NCBI GenBank assembly: GCA_022822305.1
Contig: JAJEBY010000003.1
Coordinates: 1-64,000, forward strand
Source of the DNA: Anaerolineae bacterium
GTDB taxonomy: Bacteria; Chloroflexota; Anaerolineae; Aggregatilineales; Phototrophicaceae
Length of the DNA stretch: 64,000 nucleotides
Direction: 5' to 3'
Shown in pieces: positions 47,186 through 56,438 of this stretch; the first letter of the stretch is position 1, and the number at the start of each line of letters is the position of its first letter. Made by a program: the position numbers and the translations under genes. The notes under the pieces were generated by a model. That model did no database searches and was not told the origin of the DNA. It worked only from the letters and a program-made list of their open reading frames with translations.

Positions 47186-47479
47186 CTAGTCGCCGGCTGG
47201 CGCGAAATCGGCAGGCCGCACCGCGTCCACCAGCTTCAAGATGGGATCCCGGAGATCTTCCAATTCGGCGTGGCGACCAGCTTCGGCCTTGGAGAAGATC
47301 AGTTCGCCATTAACCCACACATCAAAGACTCCGCCGGTAGCGGGAATCAACTTCCAGCTACTGATGAAATATTCGATATCACGTTCGTTCAAGATTTGGT
47401 CCGTCAAACTGACGGCGCGTGGGGTGTGGTTTCAAGTCGCGCAGTACTTAAGGACAACATCCAATCCACCTGGTTGCAT
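47186..47479 (-). CDS. SelW/SelT/SelH-like (Rdx family) selenoprotein with in-frame UGA
   Basis: Read through one TGA (47432-47434), the frame from ATG 47479 encodes 97 residues. Residues 12-16 are Y-C-A-T-U, so the TGA falls exactly at the second position of the Rdx-family CxxC/CxxU redox motif. After it, LIPATGGVFDVWVNGELIFS and EAGRHAELEDLRDPI match the C-terminal half of SelW-like proteins. AAGGA lies about eight bases before the ATG. The hairpin at 47401-47415 fits a bacterial SECIS. Conventional gene callers would report only the 73-aa piece after the UGA, starting at a TTG with the redox motif lost. SelW-like proteins are thiol oxidoreductases. The Sec machinery (selA, selB, selC, selD) is not in the window. 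Confidence 0.8.
47401..47415 (-). promoter_or_regulatory. Bacterial SECIS-like hairpin
   Basis: On the minus strand CCGTCA-GTT-TGACGG forms a perfect 6-bp stem with a 3-nt loop starting in G. The stem begins 16 nt after the UGA and the loop G comes 22 nt after it, within the range for bacterial SECIS elements read by SelB. Confidence 0.7.
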
Positions 47480-47637
47480 GAGCCTGTTCCTTCCGATTCA
47501 TAAAATGATTTCGATTGCCCTATTGTAGTCAATTGCGCGAAGAATGCAACTGAGGGGTCATTTTGCGCTGAAATTGAGCCCAGCATACTACTCGCAGACG
47601 AATGACAAACGCTTAGCCTATTCTTGCACAGATTTTC

Positions 47638-47665
47638 TTGACGCTAAGTTTTATGTTCGTATTCT
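47638..47665 (+). promoter_or_regulatory. Putative sigma-70 promoter of the secreted SH3b gene
   Basis: TTGACG, 16-nt spacer, TATTCT, about 35 bases before the start at 47700. Confidence 0.45.
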
Positions 47666-47699
47666 TGGTCATAGGAAACATTTCACTAGGAGGTGAATT

Positions 47700-48668
47700 A
47701 TGTATCGGATGTCAATTAGGAGTATGTATTGCGCAAGCATTGTTCTATGCCTGATGTTTGCTATGCTTGCGACTGTATCCGCCCAGGCGAGCGAGAGGGC
47801 GTGGAGACTGCGAGTTTCACACGTTAGTCGTTCCACAATCACGGTCAAGTGGGAACGCGGGTCGCAGAGCTCTGAGTTCAATGTCTACCTCAAACAGGAG
47901 GGAGAAGAGAGAGTCGTCTTCGGGACCACTAACGCGACGTCGTACAGGTTCAGGTTGCTAACACCCGGCGAAACATACACTATCAGTGTTCACGACGGCG
48001 CCGCGCGTCTAACTATCAGTGTCACGACCAAAAGAAAGCTAGACGTGGAGGCCCCGCGCCACGTGGATACGCCGGATACATGCCGCCAGCTGCCGCCGCG
48101 GATAGTTGTCACCGGCGACATGGAGAATACCCGGTGTCAAGTAGTAGACGCGGCGGGCGTTGGGCGGAGCGAGCTGATCGAGCGTGGTGTCATCGACGCC
48201 GTTGACGTGTGGAACTACGTGCCGGAATTCGTCGAAGTGTGTTTCCTCAACGCCGGCGATATGGTGCTGATGGATGCTGATTACGCGCCGCGTATGGTCA
48301 TGGAGATGGACACGCATCAACGCGACGGCATGACTTGCGGAATGATCGACCGCGAGGGCACCGTCGTGCTGCTCGAACCCGCCGCCCCGGCCGCAGCGCC
48401 CGCCACTGTCGAACAACCTGCCGCCGTCGCGGCGCCGGCCACATTGCCGACTTTCGATGCAATCCCGCTGACCGATTGCCAGATCAAGTTGGTGTCGACG
48501 TTATACCTGCGCGCAGAGCCAGCCGGCGAGATCATCGGCCTGGTCTGGCTGAATTCCGAGGTGCCGGCCTTCGAGATCAACGGCTATTGGTACAAGATTG
48601 AATTCGAGGGGGTGACGGGTTATATCAGCCGCTATCACCGCGAGGTCTTGCACGGCAACTGCGGATAA
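47700..48668 (+). CDS. Secreted protein: FnIII-like, four-Cys domain, SH3b
   Basis: A 322-aa exported protein. The signal peptide (CASIVLCLMFAMLATVSAQA) is followed by a fibronectin-III-like domain (WRLRVSHVSRSTITVKWERG...YTISVHD, residues ~35-110). Then comes a ~95-residue domain with four Cys spaced C-x17-C-x34-C-x31-C, an Ala/Pro-rich linker, and a C-terminal SH3b domain between two Cys. The four-Cys domain recurs in the proteins at 52154 and 53600. AGGAGGTGA is an ideal ribosome-binding site. SH3b domains bind peptidoglycan or surface glycans; the rest is unassigned. Confidence 0.8.
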   Translation: MYRMSIRSMYCASIVLCLMFAMLATVSAQASERAWRLRVSHVSRSTITVKWERGSQSSEFNVYLKQEGEERVVFGTTNATSYRFRLLTPGETYTISVHDGAARLTISVTTKRKLDVEAPRHVDTPDTCRQLPPRIVVTGDMENTRCQVVDAAGVGRSELIERGVIDAVDVWNYVPEFVEVCFLNAGDMVLMDADYAPRMVMEMDTHQRDGMTCGMIDREGTVVLLEPAAPAAAPATVEQPAAVAAPATLPTFDAIPLTDCQIKLVSTLYLRAEPAGEIIGLVWLNSEVPAFEINGYWYKIEFEGVTGYISRYHREVLHGNCG

Positions 48669-48748
48669 CTTAACTTTCCCCCACCCCAAACCCCACCCCC
48701 AAAATGAGGGAGGGGCTTCAATTCCAAGCGGATTTTGAAATACTCATA

Positions 48749-48780
48749 CCGCCGTGAGAGATCGAGGCGGGGCGTTTTAT
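48749..48780 (+). terminator. Weak terminator-like hairpin
   Basis: Arms CCGCC / GGCGG, then GGCGTTTTATTT on the + strand, between the secreted protein gene and the convergent leuS gene. Confidence 0.35.
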
Positions 48781-48781
48781 T

Positions 48782-51553
48782 TCATACGACCACGTTGACC
48801 TTGGGATCCGTACCGTTGCGGCCCGGGATGAAGATAGCGCGCTTGGGCGCCTCGCCCGACAAGCTGCGTTTGGCGGCAGCGCTCTCCAGCGCCAGCGTCA
48901 CGGCCAGTTCCTTCGCAATATCAACATCGACCGGGATCGTCTCGCGCGGCTTTCCGTTTATCATCACCACCAGATCGACCTGCTCCTCGCGCGCCTTCTC
49001 GGCATCGTAGGCCGGCCAAGATTGTGTGTGAACGCTGTAATCGAATCCCAGCCGCGCCCACAATTCCTCGGCGATATGCGGCGCAAACGGCGCCAGCAGA
49101 CGCAAAGTTGGATTGATGATTTCCCACCAGCAACGCGCGCCGATCTTTTCTTCTCGCAGCGCGGCCTTCAGGTAATTTTTGAACTTCATTTGTTCTGCGA
49201 TGGCGGTATTGAAACTGAAGTCCTCCAGACCGCGATTGATGACGGCGATGGACTGGTGTAGTTTGCGTTCGATGTCGCGTTCAGCATCGGCAGCGCCGGG
49301 TGACGTTGGCGCGCCGGCAACGACGATATCCCATACATCATGCAGCCAGCCTTGCGGGCCCTTGATGTTGTTCTCGTTCCAGGGTCCGCCCTTTTGCCAG
49401 TCGAAATTGAACATCAGATAGCAGCGCACGACATCGGCGCCGTATTTCTCCACCAGCTCGTCTGGATTGACCACATTGCCCTTGCTCTTGGACATGCGCT
49501 GGATTTCCAGGTGGTGTCGCAGCTGATTGACGTTGTTCTTGCCCGGGATGTCGGGAATGATGACCTCGGCGTCCCGCTCAACTTTGACAAATTGGGTGAT
49601 GCCAGCCATCTCCACGTGCAGCACATCCTCCGTCCGATGCGCGAGCTCGCCGAATACGCCATCGAAGCCCGGCGGCACCTGATTCCAATCGACCACTTCG
49701 ACGCGATGCGCCAGCATGCGCTCGCCGACAGCGCGTCCGCTGCAGAGCACGAAATCGCCCTGCCGCTCCCCGCCCAGCACTTGGCCCTGATTGCGCAATA
49801 TAGTCATGGGTTCGTCGAAAGCGCCTTCGGGATCGCGTCCGTGCCGCCGCATTGCTGCGACGGCATCGTCATAAAGGCCAAGATCGCGCAGCACCTTGGT
49901 GAAGAAGCGCGTGTATAGCAAGTGCATGACCGCGTGTTCGGCGCCGCCGGTATAGACATCTACCGGCAGCCAATAGGCCGCTTCTTCGGCATCGAAAGGC
50001 GCAGCGTCGCAATCGGGCGACAGATAACGCAGCTGATACCAGGACGAGCACATGAAGGTGTCCAGGGTATCGGTCTCGCGCCGCCGGGTCTCGTCAACTT
50101 TGAAGAAGGGCTCGTGATAGGTCAAGGGACTGCGGCCGGTGGGCATGAAATCGACATCTTCGGGCAGCAGCACCGGCAGGTCTTCATCGGGCACGGGAAT
50201 GATCTCATCGCCATCGTAGATCATGGGGATTGGCCCGCCCCAATAGCGCTGTCGGCTGATCAGCCAGTCATGCAAGCGATAGTTGATGGCTTCTTCGCCT
50301 TTGCCGGTCGCTTCCAGCCAGTCGATCACGCGAGCGATGGCCGGGTTCTTACGCCCTTTGGCGTCCGAACTGAGGCTGCCGTCCATCGCATCGGAATTGA
50401 CCATCACGCCCGGCCCGTCATAGGCGGCGCTCATCGCCTCGACGGTCAGCGCTTCCGTCATATCCCCCGGCTGAATCACGACGCGGATGGGCAAATCATG
50501 CGCTTTGGCGAATTCAAAATCGCGCTGGTCGTGCCCGGGCACCGCCATGATGGCGCCGGCGCCATAGGTGATCATCACGTAATCGGCGATCCAAATCGGA
50601 ATCTTCTCGTCATTGACCGGATTGATGGCGTAGGCGCCGGTGAAAACGCCGGTCTTTTCGCGATGTTCCAGCATGCGCTCGATTTCAGTCTCCAGCGCGG
50701 TCTCTTTCACATATTCATCGACGGACGCGCGCTGCTCCGGCGTGGTAATCACATCCACCAATGCGTGTTCCGGCGCCAGCACCATGAAGGTCGCGCCCCA
50801 GAGCGTATCGGGGCGAGTGGTGAAGATCTCGATGGGATGATTGCCGACGGCGGTATGGAAAGCCGCGCGCGCGCCTTCGCTACGGCCGATCCAGTTGGTC
50901 TGCATGATCTTGATCGGCTCCGGCCAATCCAGGCCCTCGAAGTTCAACAGCTCGTCGGCGTATTTGGTGATCCGAAAGAACCACTGTTCCATCATCTTGT
51001 GCACCACCGGCTGCCCGGTGCGCTCGTCTTTGCCATCGATGACCTGCTCGTTGGCCAGCACGGTCTGCAAGGTCTCCGACCAGTTGACCAGCGCCGATCC
51101 GCGATAGGCAATGCCGTGCTCATAAAATCGCTTGAAGAACCACTCCGACCACTTATAGTATTCCGGCGTGCAGGAGATGGCTTCCCGTTCCCAATCGAAC
51201 ATCGCGCCCATGCTACGCATTTGCTCGCGCATGCGTTCGAGATTGGCGTAAGTCCACTTCCAGGGATGGATATTGCGCGAGATGGCCGCTTGCTCCGCCG
51301 GCAAGCCGAAGGCGTCGAAGCCCATGGGGAAGAGGACGTTGTAGCCCTTCATGCGCATCCAGCGGGCGCGCGCGTCAGAGGGCGTCATGGCGAACCAGTG
51401 CCCGATATGCAAGTCGCCCGAGGGATAGGGCAGCATGGTGAGGGCGTAGTGCTTGGGTTTGTCCCAATCCACTTGGGATCGGTAGAGCCGGCTGTCCTCC
51501 CATTTCTGCTGCCATTTGACTTCAATCGCATGCGGCTGATAGTTTTCAGACAT
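48782..51553 (-). CDS. leuS: Leucyl-tRNA synthetase
   Basis: A 923-aa class Ia synthetase. PSGDLHIGHW near residue 45 is the HIGH motif and RMSKSKGNVV near 686 the KMSKS motif. The editing domain (CP1) lies between, with TTRPDTLWGATFMVLAPEHA and its Thr-rich proofreading pocket and GHDQRDFEFA. The C-terminal anticodon and tRNA-binding domains are complete. The ATG follows GGGAG at a rather long spacing. The leader shows no T-box motif. Confidence 0.96.
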   Translation of the reverse strand: MSENYQPHAIEVKWQQKWEDSRLYRSQVDWDKPKHYALTMLPYPSGDLHIGHWFAMTPSDARARWMRMKGYNVLFPMGFDAFGLPAEQAAISRNIHPWKWTYANLERMREQMRSMGAMFDWEREAISCTPEYYKWSEWFFKRFYEHGIAYRGSALVNWSETLQTVLANEQVIDGKDERTGQPVVHKMMEQWFFRITKYADELLNFEGLDWPEPIKIMQTNWIGRSEGARAAFHTAVGNHPIEIFTTRPDTLWGATFMVLAPEHALVDVITTPEQRASVDEYVKETALETEIERMLEHREKTGVFTGAYAINPVNDEKIPIWIADYVMITYGAGAIMAVPGHDQRDFEFAKAHDLPIRVVIQPGDMTEALTVEAMSAAYDGPGVMVNSDAMDGSLSSDAKGRKNPAIARVIDWLEATGKGEEAINYRLHDWLISRQRYWGGPIPMIYDGDEIIPVPDEDLPVLLPEDVDFMPTGRSPLTYHEPFFKVDETRRRETDTLDTFMCSSWYQLRYLSPDCDAAPFDAEEAAYWLPVDVYTGGAEHAVMHLLYTRFFTKVLRDLGLYDDAVAAMRRHGRDPEGAFDEPMTILRNQGQVLGGERQGDFVLCSGRAVGERMLAHRVEVVDWNQVPPGFDGVFGELAHRTEDVLHVEMAGITQFVKVERDAEVIIPDIPGKNNVNQLRHHLEIQRMSKSKGNVVNPDELVEKYGADVVRCYLMFNFDWQKGGPWNENNIKGPQGWLHDVWDIVVAGAPTSPGAADAERDIERKLHQSIAVINRGLEDFSFNTAIAEQMKFKNYLKAALREEKIGARCWWEIINPTLRLLAPFAPHIAEELWARLGFDYSVHTQSWPAYDAEKAREEQVDLVVMINGKPRETIPVDVDIAKELAVTLALESAAAKRSLSGEAPKRAIFIPGRNGTDPKVNVVV

Positions 51554-52153
51554 CTTGCTCAGGTCTCCCGTCTCTGGCGGTTAATACACCTTGGTCTTTT
51601 ATCCACAGCACAAGACTCAGCGCCTAACGCTTGGGTCAGGCTGGCGATCTTCAGTTTTTGGAATGGTGAGAAAACGGAGTGAGAGGCCGCGTGAGATTGG
51701 CAGTCCGTGCGGACTACATAAGCAAAGAGCGGGCCACCCCGAAACCCGACGCCATTTTCGCTTTCATCACAGGCCTGCATTCGCTCCGATTTGCGGTGCG
51801 GGAGAGACTACCATGATTCGGCGTCGCTGTAAACGGCGACTTGTTTTGGGAGTGGCGCATATCGTGGATGTAATGCCCTTTGCGAACACGACACAAGTAT
51901 TTTACCACAGCCGCTCGCCGGAGTAATAAACTTGTACAGACGGGCGTTTCAGCGAAACGACCCTACACCATTGGCTGTCAAGGCGTTCATTAAAAAAGAG
52001 AACACAGAGGGCAAAAGGATTAATCCATGATTGGCGGAGTTATCTAGTCGGCGGGATTGACCACTCGCGAATTATCTTCCGATACACAGCGACTTGAAAT
52101 ATGCTAAAATGACACAAAATTATTTTCATCGTGATCATTACGTCGGAGTTGCA
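51554..52153. other. Gap between leuS and secreted-protein gene; repeats only
   Basis: A GGGCG-family hairpin lies at 51943-51963 (GGGCGTTTC / GAAACG arms). A fragment of the ~100-bp dispersed repeat (ACCACAGCCGCTCG) is at 51905-51919, and AAAAAAGAGAACACAGAGG at 51991. The divergent promoters of leuS and the next gene must lie here, but no gene is seen. Confidence 0.5.
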
Positions 52154-53484
52154 ATGACTTTAATGAATTTTCCGCTCCCCCGATTTCGTCTTAGGCCAAA
52201 CTTCATTGTTTGGGCGCTGGCGCTGTGCCTGCTGCTCTTCCCGCCACAAGTTCAAATCAGTCAAGCCCAAACCAGCGTATATTCGGGCAGCATGACGACC
52301 GGATCTACCGGTTCCAATATTGGCTTTTGCGCAGAAGACCCAGATAGAGCAAACCGATGTATATTAATTCCTGACACTGCTACCAGCGCAGGCAGCTTGA
52401 GCCCGGATTCGTTCACCTTGTCAGGAAGCAGCTATGATATCCACGCAATCTTTCAGGTGGCGACGGTGAATAGGTATTATTTGGCCTTGGATTCAGCGTT
52501 GCCCAGCGCAAGCGTAGCGCGAATGACCTTGACAATCGGCACCAGCAGTTGGTCGCTGGCTGACGCAACGACGCAAACTCTTGCGTCGAGCCCATCTTAT
52601 TATTGGTCTGAGAGCAGCACGCCCATTAGTCACGCCACGACTTATGCCGTCAGCCTGACATTGGCGGCTGAAGAGAGCAGCCTTATCGACGACAGCGTTA
52701 GCAGCGGCAGCGGCGGCGGCAGCGGCGGCGGCGCCAGCGACGCCATCGATAGCAGCGACAGCGGCAGTGGAAGCGGAAACGGCGCAGTGGAAGCGGCGGC
52801 AGCGGAAACGGCGGAAGCGGCGGCAGTGGAAGCGGCGGCAGTGGAAGCGGCAGCAGTGGAAGCGGCAGCCGCGGCTTTCGCGCAGCGCCCCCGCGCACCT
52901 GTGACCAACTACCGGACACAGTGATCGTGCGCGGCGACGTCAATCCGCATCAACTGGGCCACCAATGCCAGCTGATCGATGCGGCGGGCGTGGCGCACGC
53001 GGCCATCATCGCGGCTGGCATCGTGAGCGCGGTTGATGTTTGGCATGATGTCGGGGGTGGCGTGACCGTCTGCTTCGAGGGCGTGGGCGGCCTGGCTTTC
53101 CTGGACGCGACCACAATGCCGCGGACGGCTTATGTGTTGGACAGCGAGACCAGCGCAGGCTGGACCTGCGCCTTCATCGACCGGCCCGGCACGGTCGTCT
53201 TGCTGCCGGCGGACGCGCCCCTGCTGGAGACCTTGCCAAGGCTGACCACAAGACGCGGGCTGACGGCGACGCCGACCGAGACGGTCTGGACAGAGTGCAT
53301 GGTCACCACGACGCACAACCTGAACCTGCGCGATGCGCCGGCCGGGACGATCATCGGCTTCGTCCTACACGGCTGGCGCTTGACCGCCTGGCAGCGACGC
53401 GCCGGCTGGTATCAAGTCGATGCCCTGGGCGTAACCGGCTGGATCAGCGCTGATTATGTCACCACGGACGGCGATTGCAGCTAG
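52154..53484 (+). pseudogene. Secreted four-Cys/SH3b protein, frameshifted in the Gly-Ser linker
   Basis: The N-terminal part (signal-like RPNFIVWALALCLLLFPPQV and a beta-rich domain) is in one frame to about 52784. The Gly/Ser-rich linker, four-Cys domain (C-x21-C-x34-C-x31-C) and SH3b domain continue in the frame one base back, ending at 53484. Restoring one G at ~52784 gives a 443-aa protein closely matching the intact paralogue at 53600. The break lies in a repetitive GGCAGTGGAAGC tract. It may be a real mutation, a slippage switch or a sequencing error. The ATG at 52154 has GGAG upstream. Confidence 0.75.
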
Positions 53485-53599
53485 GCGCAACTCCTCGCAA
53501 ACAATTCAGAATTCACTTGCATTGGCTACCCTCTCCGTCCTGACGCGTAGGGGTTGCGACCCACCATCTACTTGAAAATTTGCTAGACTTGCTTGTAGA

Positions 53600-54820
53600 A
53601 TGAAAATTGCTGTCACGCAGTTGGAATTGGCTTTGAAGAATATCTCACCGCCGCCCCCCCCCCTGCGATTTCGTCTTAAGCCAAACTTAGTTGTTTGGGC
53701 GCTGGCGCTGTGCCTGCTGCTGTTCGCGCCGCTTTTCGCCCCGCCCGCCGCCGCCCAAACCACACTCTATTCTGGCAGCATGTCCGCTGCATCTTTGGGC
53801 TATTGTGAAGATTCCCCAGGTGACCCTGGCGTCTGTGCAATGACTGGCTCTTCCAATAGCGGCGGCAGCCTGAGCCCGCTTTCGTTCTCCGTTTCTGGGC
53901 GCCGCTATAAGATCCGCGCGTTTGTGTACATAACCGTTTTAAGCGGTGGACATCAGCCTGGTCTGTATTTTGCTTTGGACAGCGCCCTGCCCAGCGGCAT
54001 CGCGGCGCAAATGACCTTGACCCTCAACGGAAGCAGCTGGCAGATTGCTGACGCAATGGCGAGTGCTTCTCCAGCGGGCACGGACTACAAACTTGTTGCG
54101 AGCAGCTCACCCTTCACTTCGGGCTCGACCTACACCGTCAGCCTGACGGGTCCGGTCGGAATCGGCAGCAGCGGAAGCCGCAGCAGCCGCAGCCGCTCAA
54201 AAGCGACGCCGATACCGACTGCCACGCCCCTCCCGCCGCGCACCTGTGAAGAACTGCCCGAATCCGTCACCGTCAGCGGCGATGGCGTGGGCGAGCAATG
54301 TCGCGTCATCACCAATGCGGAGGGCGTGGGCAACGATGATATTGTCGAGGCCGGTTTCCTGAGCGCGCTCGATGTGTGGAGCTATCTGGGCCGCGGCGTT
54401 ACGGTCTGCTTCGCGCAGGCGGGCGAGATCGTGCTGCTGGACGCGTCTACTGCGCCGCGCGCGCCTTATGCGCTGGACAGCGAAACCCGCAATGGCGAGA
54501 CCTGCGCCTTCATCGACCGGCCCGGCACGGTCGTGCTGATGTCGTCCGATGCGCCCCTGCTGACGACCTTGCCAAGACTGACCACAACACGCGGGCTGAC
54601 GGCGACGTCGACCGAGACGGTCTGGACAGATTGCATGGTCACGGCGACGCACAACCTGAACCTGCGCGAAGCGCCGGCCGGGACGATCATCGGCTTCGTC
54701 CTACACGGCTGGCGCTTGACAGCCTGGCAGCGACGCGCCGGCTGGTATCAAGTCGATGCCCTGGGCGTAACCGGCTGGATCAGCGCTGATTATGTCACCA
54801 CAGACGGCGACTGCGCCTAG
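53600..54820 (+). CDS. Secreted four-Cys/SH3b protein, intact paralogue
   Basis: A 406-aa exported protein. The signal region (NLVVWALALCLLLFAPLFAP) is nearly identical in DNA to that of the upstream gene. A ~130-residue beta-rich domain and Ser/Arg-Pro/Thr linker precede the four-Cys domain (C-x17-C-x35-C-x31-C, with FIDRPGTVVLM at its end) and a C-terminal SH3b domain closed by Cys. It is a recent tandem duplicate of 52154-53484. Start at ATG 53600 lacks a clear ribosome-binding site. Confidence 0.8.
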   Translation: MKIAVTQLELALKNISPPPPPLRFRLKPNLVVWALALCLLLFAPLFAPPAAAQTTLYSGSMSAASLGYCEDSPGDPGVCAMTGSSNSGGSLSPLSFSVSGRRYKIRAFVYITVLSGGHQPGLYFALDSALPSGIAAQMTLTLNGSSWQIADAMASASPAGTDYKLVASSSPFTSGSTYTVSLTGPVGIGSSGSRSSRSRSKATPIPTATPLPPRTCEELPESVTVSGDGVGEQCRVITNAEGVGNDDIVEAGFLSALDVWSYLGRGVTVCFAQAGEIVLLDASTAPRAPYALDSETRNGETCAFIDRPGTVVLMSSDAPLLTTLPRLTTTRGLTATSTETVWTDCMVTATHNLNLREAPAGTIIGFVLHGWRLTAWQRRAGWYQVDALGVTGWISADYVTTDGDCA

Positions 54821-55018
54821 ATACCGGCGCGCTCGCATCGGCGTTCCCGTTACTTTTCTCGTTGTGCCGTGGCGCGTTCACCGGAACGTGAAACTTTTCG
54901 TCTAGGCCTGGAATCGGCGGCAGGTATAGCTTCACCTAAGGGTATCCCAAGTACAAGGCTTTCCCCATTCAATTCATAAGTCCTTGAAAGTCACCACTCC
55001 CTAGTTTTGCGCTTCGCG

Positions 55019-56071
55019 TCATCCGCCCCAGGTCTGGCGCAAGACGCGAATCCAGTTCTGATGACTCAGCTTGCGCAGGAGATCGTCGTTGTAGCCGGCG
55101 TCTTGCAGCGCGGCGATCAGATTGGGCAGCTTGGACACATCGCCGACCGCGTCCGGCACGCGCGCGCCATCATAATCCGAGCCGAAACCGACGCGCGTCT
55201 CGCCCAAGCGCTCGACCAGATAATCAATATGCCGCACCATGACTTCAAGCGGCGTATCGCTATCCCAGCCGCCATCCTCACGCAAGAAGCCGGTGGCGAA
55301 ATTCAAACCAACCATGCCATCCGAGGCCTTGATCGCGTCCAGCTGCTTGTCGGTGAGATTGCGCGTTACCGGGCAGAGGGCGTGCACGTTGGAATGGGTG
55401 GCGACCAGCGGCGCATCACTAAGCTCGGCCACATCCCAAAAGCCTTTTTCATTCATATGCGACAAATCAATCATGATGCCCAATTCGTTGCAGCGTTTGA
55501 CCAGCCGCTTGCCGGCGTCGGTGAGTCCGGGTCCGGTATCCGGCGAGGCGGGGAAGGCGAAGGGAACGCCGGTCGCGAAGGCGGTTTCTCTGCTCCAGAC
55601 GATGCCCAGCGAACGCATGCCCGCTTGGTAGAATACTTCCAGACCGTTGAGTTCTTCGTCGATGGCTTCGGCGCCTTCAAAATGCAGGATGGCCGCGAAG
55701 ATCTCGTTGTCGACGCAATGCTGCAACTCATCGGCGCTGCGCACGACTTTCACCTGCCCCTCGGATTCCGCTTCCAGCCGGAACAGATCGGCCATCAAGC
55801 GCAAGGCAATCGGTTGCGAATACTCGGCATCCAGCATATCGGGCATCAGCGGTTCGCGCAGGTCCGGCAGGCTGGTCGGCGAAATATCGAGGGAGGGATT
55901 GGGAATGAAGACAGCGAAGAATCCCCCGGCAAAGCCGCCACGGCGAGCCCGCGCGAGGTCGATATGGCCGCTGTCCATTTCGCCCAAGAAGTCCGCATAA
56001 CTGATGTCGTCATTCTTGTAAAAGCGCAGAAGCGTATCATTATGCCCATCTATTATTGGATACTCTGCCAC
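55019..56071 (-). CDS. M19 membrane-type dipeptidase
   Basis: A 350-aa renal-dipeptidase-family enzyme. Metal ligands are in IIDGHNDT (His10, Asp12), LHFEGAE (bridging Glu), MIDLSHMNE (His) and VATHSNVHAL (His); GFGSDYDG holds the Asp near the active site. It cleaves dipeptides, including D-amino-acid ones. No signal peptide is seen, so it is probably cytoplasmic. The start is GTG 56071 with AAGGAGC upstream. It fits the peptide-use theme of the window. Confidence 0.93.
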   Translation of the reverse strand: MAEYPIIDGHNDTLLRFYKNDDISYADFLGEMDSGHIDLARARRGGFAGGFFAVFIPNPSLDISPTSLPDLREPLMPDMLDAEYSQPIALRLMADLFRLEAESEGQVKVVRSADELQHCVDNEIFAAILHFEGAEAIDEELNGLEVFYQAGMRSLGIVWSRETAFATGVPFAFPASPDTGPGLTDAGKRLVKRCNELGIMIDLSHMNEKGFWDVAELSDAPLVATHSNVHALCPVTRNLTDKQLDAIKASDGMVGLNFATGFLREDGGWDSDTPLEVMVRHIDYLVERLGETRVGFGSDYDGARVPDAVGDVSKLPNLIAALQDAGYNDDLLRKLSHQNWIRVLRQTWGG

Positions 56072-56208
56072 AGTTTTGCTCCTTCCTTCGCAAGTGGGGT
56101 CAACATCGCAATGATGTCATCATTCGACTACAGATGCAACATAATCAGAAAAACAGAAAACGCAGTCTCTTTTGACTGCGCTATTGGCTTCTCGCTATGT
56201 GGGGTCCT

Positions 56209-56373
56209 TCACGCTCTGTCATATTGATCGCGCCGCTTGCCCACGGGGACCGGCACGCGAGCTGGTTTGCGCGGCTGCCGCGCTTTGGGATCAAAGAAGT
56301 CATCAAGCTCCTTCAAAATGCGCCGTCCGACCTCAAGCATCTCTTCCCAGACATTGCGTTTGTGTTTCGCCAA
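56209..56373 (-). CDS. 54-aa basic small protein
   Basis: Not recognised. It begins at TTG 56373 (AAAGG seven bases before it) and reads MAKHKRNVWEEMLEVGRRIL, then a Pro/Arg-rich end with RVPVPVGKRR. The charged helical start and basic tail look like real coding sequence. It lies 65 nt after the 72-aa gene on the same strand and may be co-transcribed with it. Confidence 0.5.
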   Translation of the reverse strand: MAKHKRNVWEEMLEVGRRILKELDDFFDPKARQPRKPARVPVPVGKRRDQYDRA

Positions 56374-56438
56374 ACTACAGACCTTTCCCGGATTTAGTTC
56401 GAGCGGTTGTCAGCGCATTCTCGAAGCGCCCAAACAGC

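Noticed and set aside
49922..51682. Long open frame (586 codons) antisense to leuS
   Set aside because: Mirror of leuS in GC-rich codons; no family motifs and no ribosome-binding site. The same applies to long antisense frames at 7071-8753, 60863-62050, 210-1457 and 2756-3409.
51554..51760. T-box leader for leuS
   Set aside because: The T-box sequence (TGGNACC-type) and the anti-terminator pairing were looked for on the minus strand and not found.
52770..52800. Programmed -1 ribosomal frameshift in the secreted protein gene
   Set aside because: No X-XXY-YYZ slippery heptamer is in frame, and no clear downstream stem was identified; a one-base deletion explains it.
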